This document shows, piece after piece, positions 59,236-64,000 of a stretch of DNA of 64,000 nucleotides. The DNA comes from Glandiceps talaboti (lineage: Eukaryota > Hemichordata > Enteropneusta > Spengelidae), in the NCBI RefSeq assembly GCF_964340395.1, contig NC_135567.1:20833806-20897805 (forward strand), written 5' to 3'. Position 1 is the first letter of the stretch; each line of letters opens with the position of its first letter. Under the pieces are notes generated by a model, which was not told the origin of the DNA, made no database searches, and saw only the letters and a program-made list of their open reading frames with translations. The position numbers and the translations under genes were made by a program.

Positions 59236-60310
59236 TTTTGATAACATTTAATTTTTAAATTAAACCTCTATTTAAAAAATTTATGACTTTTTTTGGCTTT
59301 AACTGAAAGCAAGTTGATTGTTCTTAAAGTAACAGCAAATATTTAATCAGTTTAACTTCATGGCAGTTTAACATTGACATAGCCACTTGCAGTTCAGTAT
59401 GGCTATATTGAAAACAATTTGCTTGAACCTATACAAGTTTATCTTTTATCAAAGTTCAAGTTTTCATAAATATCATTTTCAGCTAAAATTTTGATAAAAG
59501 TCAAATGAATAACATAACTTTGAAATTAAAATCAAGTGAATATTGATTAAAAATTGAGGGGGGGGACTTGTCAAATAATGTTGTAATAATGCAAAGTATT
59601 GAACAGGATATAAAATAGGACAATATTTTGATAATTAGTCAAAAATAGGACAGAAATTCTGATATTTCAAAAATATGACAAAAATTTTGATAATACATCA
59701 AAAATATGACAAAATATTGAAAATATGTCGGTTCAATTCTTAGTTATTGAGCAGAGATCAGGCAGATTATAGGATTAGGTAGATAATCTCACTCCTTTCA
59801 CTTGAAGCAATGGATTATGAGATTTATGATATCTGGTATTAGCTCCTTTGTTGAAAGACATATTTCAACACAATTAGAGATTAATATAATTAAATCATAT
59901 ACAGAAATAGTCATATTAACACAGAAATTTGATATCACTCCATAAATATTAATCATTTAGATAATTTACATCTGAATCAAAGTCACAATATGGCATAATT
60001 TTTAAAGAACCTTGACCTCAAAATTTACATGTACAACATTTATCAGAGTCAACGATTCAAATTTAATAAAAATATGCAGAAATTTATTATTTTTAACAAA
60101 TTTTGATTTGATTAAACAACATGAATAATGGTCATTTTTATGATTTAAGTAAAAAATAAATGTCCAATATTTCATGGAAAAAGATCATTTTTTCAAGACA
60201 AATACATATTTATCAATTTTTTTTTTTATATCTAGTTTTTTGCTGTAATAATACTCAGTTTCCTAGGCACTCTATGAGCTCTGTGAGTGAGTTACATAGT
60301 CAAAGTTATC
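59236..60310. other. AT-rich sequence with short ~30-bp repetition
   Basis: AAAATAGGACAGAAATTCTG and AAAATATGACAAAAATTTTG type words repeat about five times at 59605-59725. Otherwise no feature was recognised. Confidence 0.5.
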
Positions 60311-60319
60311 TAGCATCAT

Positions 60320-61400
60320 GAGCATCAAGTTTGAACACTATAGATTCTGCCCAGATTATATCACCAATGCTATATACATTGTATCTGACATGACAATTCA
60401 CACACACCATTTGTTTTCACAGATTTCTAAAGTTCCCAGAGACATAAATTACAGACAGAAGGAAACATGTGAACAAGGTTGTTGGAATGCTTGGAGAAGA
60501 TAATTGCTACATTTATAACAGATATCTTCTGAATATATACCTCAACAGTTTTAAGTTAAAGTATATGACATAACAACTCACAGAAACCATTCATTTCTAG
60601 GATTAAACTTTCTAAAGTTCACAGGCAGAGACATAAATTCAAAAGGTTGTTGGAACGCTTGGAGAAGATTATTGGTAAGTATATAATAGATACTCTCTGA
60701 CTATATCTCAACATTTGTAAGTTAAAGTACATGTATATGACATAACAACTCACAGAAACCATTCATTTCAGGGATTAAACTTTCTAAAGTTCACAAGAAG
60801 TAATGATAACAGACACAGGCGTCATGTTTGTATAGCAAAGGTTGTTCTGTAGTCACATTGACAGAATATCACTGGTAAATATTTAGCATACTACATGTAG
60901 TATATGATAGATACGCTTTGACTGTCATGATGATTGAATGTTTGTCATTACATAGCGTATTTGGAAAAAGATCCATGCTCGAGATAAAACGGTGAACAAC
61001 AAAATTTATATGCACACTTAAAATCTCTATGGGTCAGTGTGTGACACAACAATTTGCAGAAACCATTAGTTTTATGGATTGCCTTTCTACGTCTCAATAC
61101 AGGAGATATGAGTAAGAAACAAAGGTGACTTTTGTAACAAAGGTTAGCAAAAGATCAATGGTAAAGTCAAATGAACGCTGCATATACCAAGACTATATTT
61201 GTATTTTATGATACTACTATGACTGGTTCTACATTAAGTGTTTGACATTAGTATTCAAAGACACCATTAGTTCTTGGATTAAATTTTCTACATTTCACAA
61301 AACAGAGATATAAATTACAGATATAAGTGACTTTTGTAACAATGAATGTGTAGAGTTACATGCAACGCTTGGAGAATATCATTGCTGAAGTAAAGGCATA
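60320..61400. repeat. Degenerate ~180-290 bp repeat, about five copies
   Basis: GATTAAACTTTCTAAAGTTC, AGACATAAATTCAAAAGGTT, GTTGGAACGCTTGGAGAAGA, then ACAACTCACAGAAACCATTC recur in order at roughly 60400, 60590, 60770, 61075 and 61270. Divergence is high, so the array is old. A 61-codon frame at 60318-60503 belongs to it. Confidence 0.75.
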
Positions 61401-61504
61401 TCATATATCTCTGCAAAAACTCTTTCAATTCTGAATTGTAGATGTATGACTGCATGATGTGTATCCACCAAAAGTCCATCGAATGTAGCAATATCTCCAT
61501 AGCT

Positions 61505-61900
61505 ACAAATATGCAAATATCCTAAATGGATATTGCTACAAATATGCAAATATCCTACATGAATATTGCTACAATTAGGTAATAAATCTTAACAAACAAG
61601 GCAAATGTCCTAAACTGCTACAATTGTGTAAATATCCCATGCTGGTACAAATATGTAAATACCCTCCATTGCTACAAAATATGTAAATTGTCCACATTGC
61701 AACAAATATGCAAATACACTTAATTGTTAAAATATTCAAGCATCAACCACTGCTACAAATATGCAAATTCCTATGAATATTTAACGACCATACATAGCTA
61801 AACAAATATGCAAATGTCCTGCACTGCACCATGTCCCTTAGTCTTTGAAGTATTCACAGAGTTTAACATTGAAAGACATAACAGCAATTGGGATGCAAAT
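61505..61900. repeat. Degenerate ~30-bp repeat with octamer words
   Basis: GCTACAAATATGCAAATATC recurs irregularly. Perfect ATGCAAAT octamers (POU-domain consensus) lie at 61511, 61544, 61708, 61761, 61808 and 61893. ATGTAAAT variants fill other positions. Binding is not shown. Confidence 0.65.
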
Positions 61901-62129
61901 AATGCATACATCACTTAACTGTGCAAAGAAAGAAAGCGGTGATCGTGAAGATGGTATCATGTATAATGTTTTATCAACTCCTCAGCTATCAATAAATATC
62001 TACTAATGACTCCCTACAGACTGCACACTAAATAAACCACGACTACCTGCAATATTATCGAGTTGATTACTGAATACCAATTTTGTATTTTTGTGATTTT
62101 TAACATTTTTTTTGTACAACTATGTTGCT

Positions 62130-62375
62130 ATAATGGTCGACGTTTTTTTATATATATGTACGACTACACTGCTATAGTGGTAAATGTTTTTTTTACATAC
62201 AACTATGCTGGTATAGTGGTCAATAATTTTTATATGTACAACTATGCTACTATACTGTCAATGTTTTTTATACATTGGACAAAAATGTCCTTTTCAGAGT
62301 GTTCTAGTTAAATTTGGACAAAAATGTCCTTTTCAGAGTGTTCTACTAAAATTTCGACAAAAATGTCCTTTTCAA
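62130..62375. repeat. Two adjacent short tandem repeats
   Basis: A ~48-bp unit with ATGTACAACTATGCTGCTAT and AGTGGTCAATGTTTTTTAT occurs about four times to 62270. It is followed by a 39-bp unit, GGACAAAAATGTCCTTTTCA plus GAGTGTTCTACTAAAATTT, three times. GGACAAAAATGTCC is a 5-bp inverted repeat with a short loop. Confidence 0.85.
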
Positions 62376-62379
62376 AATG

Positions 62380-62840
62380 CATATTGTTGTCTCTCCCTAT
62401 CATTTCATAAAACAAAATGCAATTCAATTTTGAAAACTGGACATATTTTCTGCTTTGATATCAAATTCACCTTGAAGTTTGGCAAATGATTATCTATCGG
62501 ACATGACTGGGGGCTCACAATAATCTGTGAGAGATAGTACTTTACCAGACGACATGATGGAGGATAGTATTGTACTGGACAGGATGTAGGGCTGAGAGTA
62601 ATCAGTACAAGACACTATTTCCTTCAGCATTACACAATTCATTGCCAGATAATAATCAGCTAATAGGGTCCATTCATGAGTTTGCTGAAATAAGAAACAC
62701 TACAGACATTCTAGACCACAGGAAGACGTATGGAATGCAACATGAAAAAGCTTTCTGAGGTCCAACTTTTTTGCCAGGCGTCTCCATCCAAATTATGCAA
62801 GAGTCTGAAAATCTGACCAGATTTCTTTCCTTCCTGAGTT
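62380..62840. other. No recognised feature
   Basis: A 62-codon plus frame at 62570-62758 shows no domain. Nothing matches the missing F0 exons of talin on the minus strand. Confidence 0.5.
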
Positions 62841-62849
62841 ACTGAGGTT

Positions 62850-63340
62850 TCCTAAACCTAGGGAAAACACTGAACACAATAATTTATAAGAAACTGTCAA
62901 TTTTATACTAAATGTTGCCCTTGTTCCTTTCTTAGTTACTGGGTTCCCCAAAGCTTAGCAAAAACACTGGATGCACTGCAATAAACAATAACTATATTGT
63001 ATATGTGACGGAAACCCCCCACCCCCCACCCCACCTCTCTCAGTTACTGGTGTGTCCCACACTTTAGCACAAACTCAATAAATGGCAACAAAAAATTGCA
63101 ACAAGACAACCCCCCACCCCACCTCTCTCAGTTACTGGGGTGTCCCACACCTTAGCACAAACTGAATAAATGTCAACACAAAATTGCCATGAGACAACCC
63201 CCAACCCCACCCCTCTCAGTTACTGTGGTGTCCCCCACACCTTAGCAAAATCAGTTTAAATACACAATGTCAATAAGACTGGAACCCCATCCCTCTCAGT
63301 TTACTGGGGTTCCCCAAATGTTAGCAAATAAATGGTAATA
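62850..63340. repeat. Degenerate ~100-bp repeat, about five copies
   Basis: CAGTTACTGGGGTGTCCCAC with ACCTTAGCACAAACTGAATA and CAACCCCCCACCCCACCTCT recurs at spacing near 90-120 bp. The C-rich CCCCCCACCCCCCACCCCAC at 63016 gives a G-rich minus strand that might form a quadruplex. Confidence 0.85.
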
Positions 63341-63344
63341 CACA

Positions 63345-64000
63345 ATGTAAATGTGACTAAAAACCCACTACAGCCCCCACCTGTCAATCACGGGTAATCT
63401 TGTAAAGTGAATAATGGAGAATGTATTAACACGGATCAGTTTTTCAAATTTGAACGACTAAAAGTGAAACACTTCCTCTGTAGTGGTACATATTTACTGC
63501 ACTGCATTCATATATATTTGGTATTAGAGTTTACACTTTGAATTAAGGAAATGGTTATACCTGAGTTGTCCACCGGCACTCTCTCATCTACAATTCATCA
63601 TGGCTGTGCCTAGACCACACCACTTTATGAAATTGAGATTTATTAAGAAATGGCTGCAGGCAAATCACACTCTACTAAACATTCAACCACTTACGTGAAA
63701 AGATTATCTCTAAAAAAAAAAATTCAATTGACTCGGTTTGCTTCCATCAGTGGAGTCAATCGGTTGGTTATTTATTGTGAGTCACTTTCTGTTTTTGTCT
63801 TCAGGGCAAACCTACATTGTATGGTTGTGAAAGTACAAAAGACGTACCTCAAGCACTTACACTTAGAAGTCACTCACAACAAATCTTAAAGCATACATTT
63901 ACTATACATAGAAATGTTCAAACAGTTCTTGATTCCTGTGACTACAATACATCCCATAATACTTCATAGATTGACTTCTAAAAGAGATTCTATAAGGCCT
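63345..64000. other. No firm feature
   Basis: A minus-strand ATG followed by MRECRWTTQ and a GTATAA donor-like word at about 63557-63585 is too short to call. No F0 sequence of talin was seen. The stretch probably belongs to the intron upstream of the exon at 58563. Confidence 0.4.

Noticed and set aside
63557-63585. A short start exon (MRECRWTTQ) upstream of talin
   Set aside because: It does not match the conserved talin N-terminus and is too short to distinguish from chance.

Overview
This is eukaryotic DNA, most likely from a bilaterian animal with an AT-rich, minisatellite-rich genome. A marine invertebrate is my guess, but the phylum cannot be read from the sequence. The only gene I can identify with confidence is talin, the integrin-to-actin adaptor, on the minus strand. 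Nine exons with GT-AG boundaries (58563-58637, 42643-42697, 35159-35247, 34586-34682, 29137-29279, 27258-27385, 26809-26872, 26371-26475, 11681-11770) join in frame to exactly 282 codons. They cover the end of FERM subdomain F0, all of F1 and F2, and the first part of F3. The first exons lie beyond position 64000. The rest of F3 and the whole rod lie before position 1, or I failed to find them.

Everything else is intron or unassigned sequence, and by my rough sum about 40% of the window is tandem repeat. The largest arrays are a 48-bp minisatellite of about 92 units (1483-5907), a 27-bp array that turns into a 36-bp array (15405-18420), a 40-bp array (24860-26025), a 58-bp array (43110-44185) and a 39-bp array (51240-52320). 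Many have periods divisible by three and therefore stay open in several frames. Those long reading frames are products of the repeats, not genes. Microsatellites of TG, CT/GA, CTGT, ATGT and CTGA type fill other stretches.

Mobile elements are non-autonomous: a 1817-bp element with 68-bp terminal inverted repeats and TTAA duplications that splits a 33-bp array (22439-24255), a 286-bp MITE (28785-29070), a 580-bp inverted-repeat element (57134-57713), a fold-back family with three copies, and a composite element ending in a palindrome (32405-33046).

The most interesting features concern the talin gene. The 3' ends of two exons, with their splice donors, have been tandemly copied into the following introns (about ten 51-bp copies at 34087-34585; two extra copies at 26985-27153). 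Six perfect CArG boxes lie in 350 bp of the large F3 intron (12532-12880). One repeat family shows both a single-copy form (33.8 kb) and an amplified form (58.9 kb). I found no complete undescribed system, and the window looks like the repeat-laden introns of one conserved gene.
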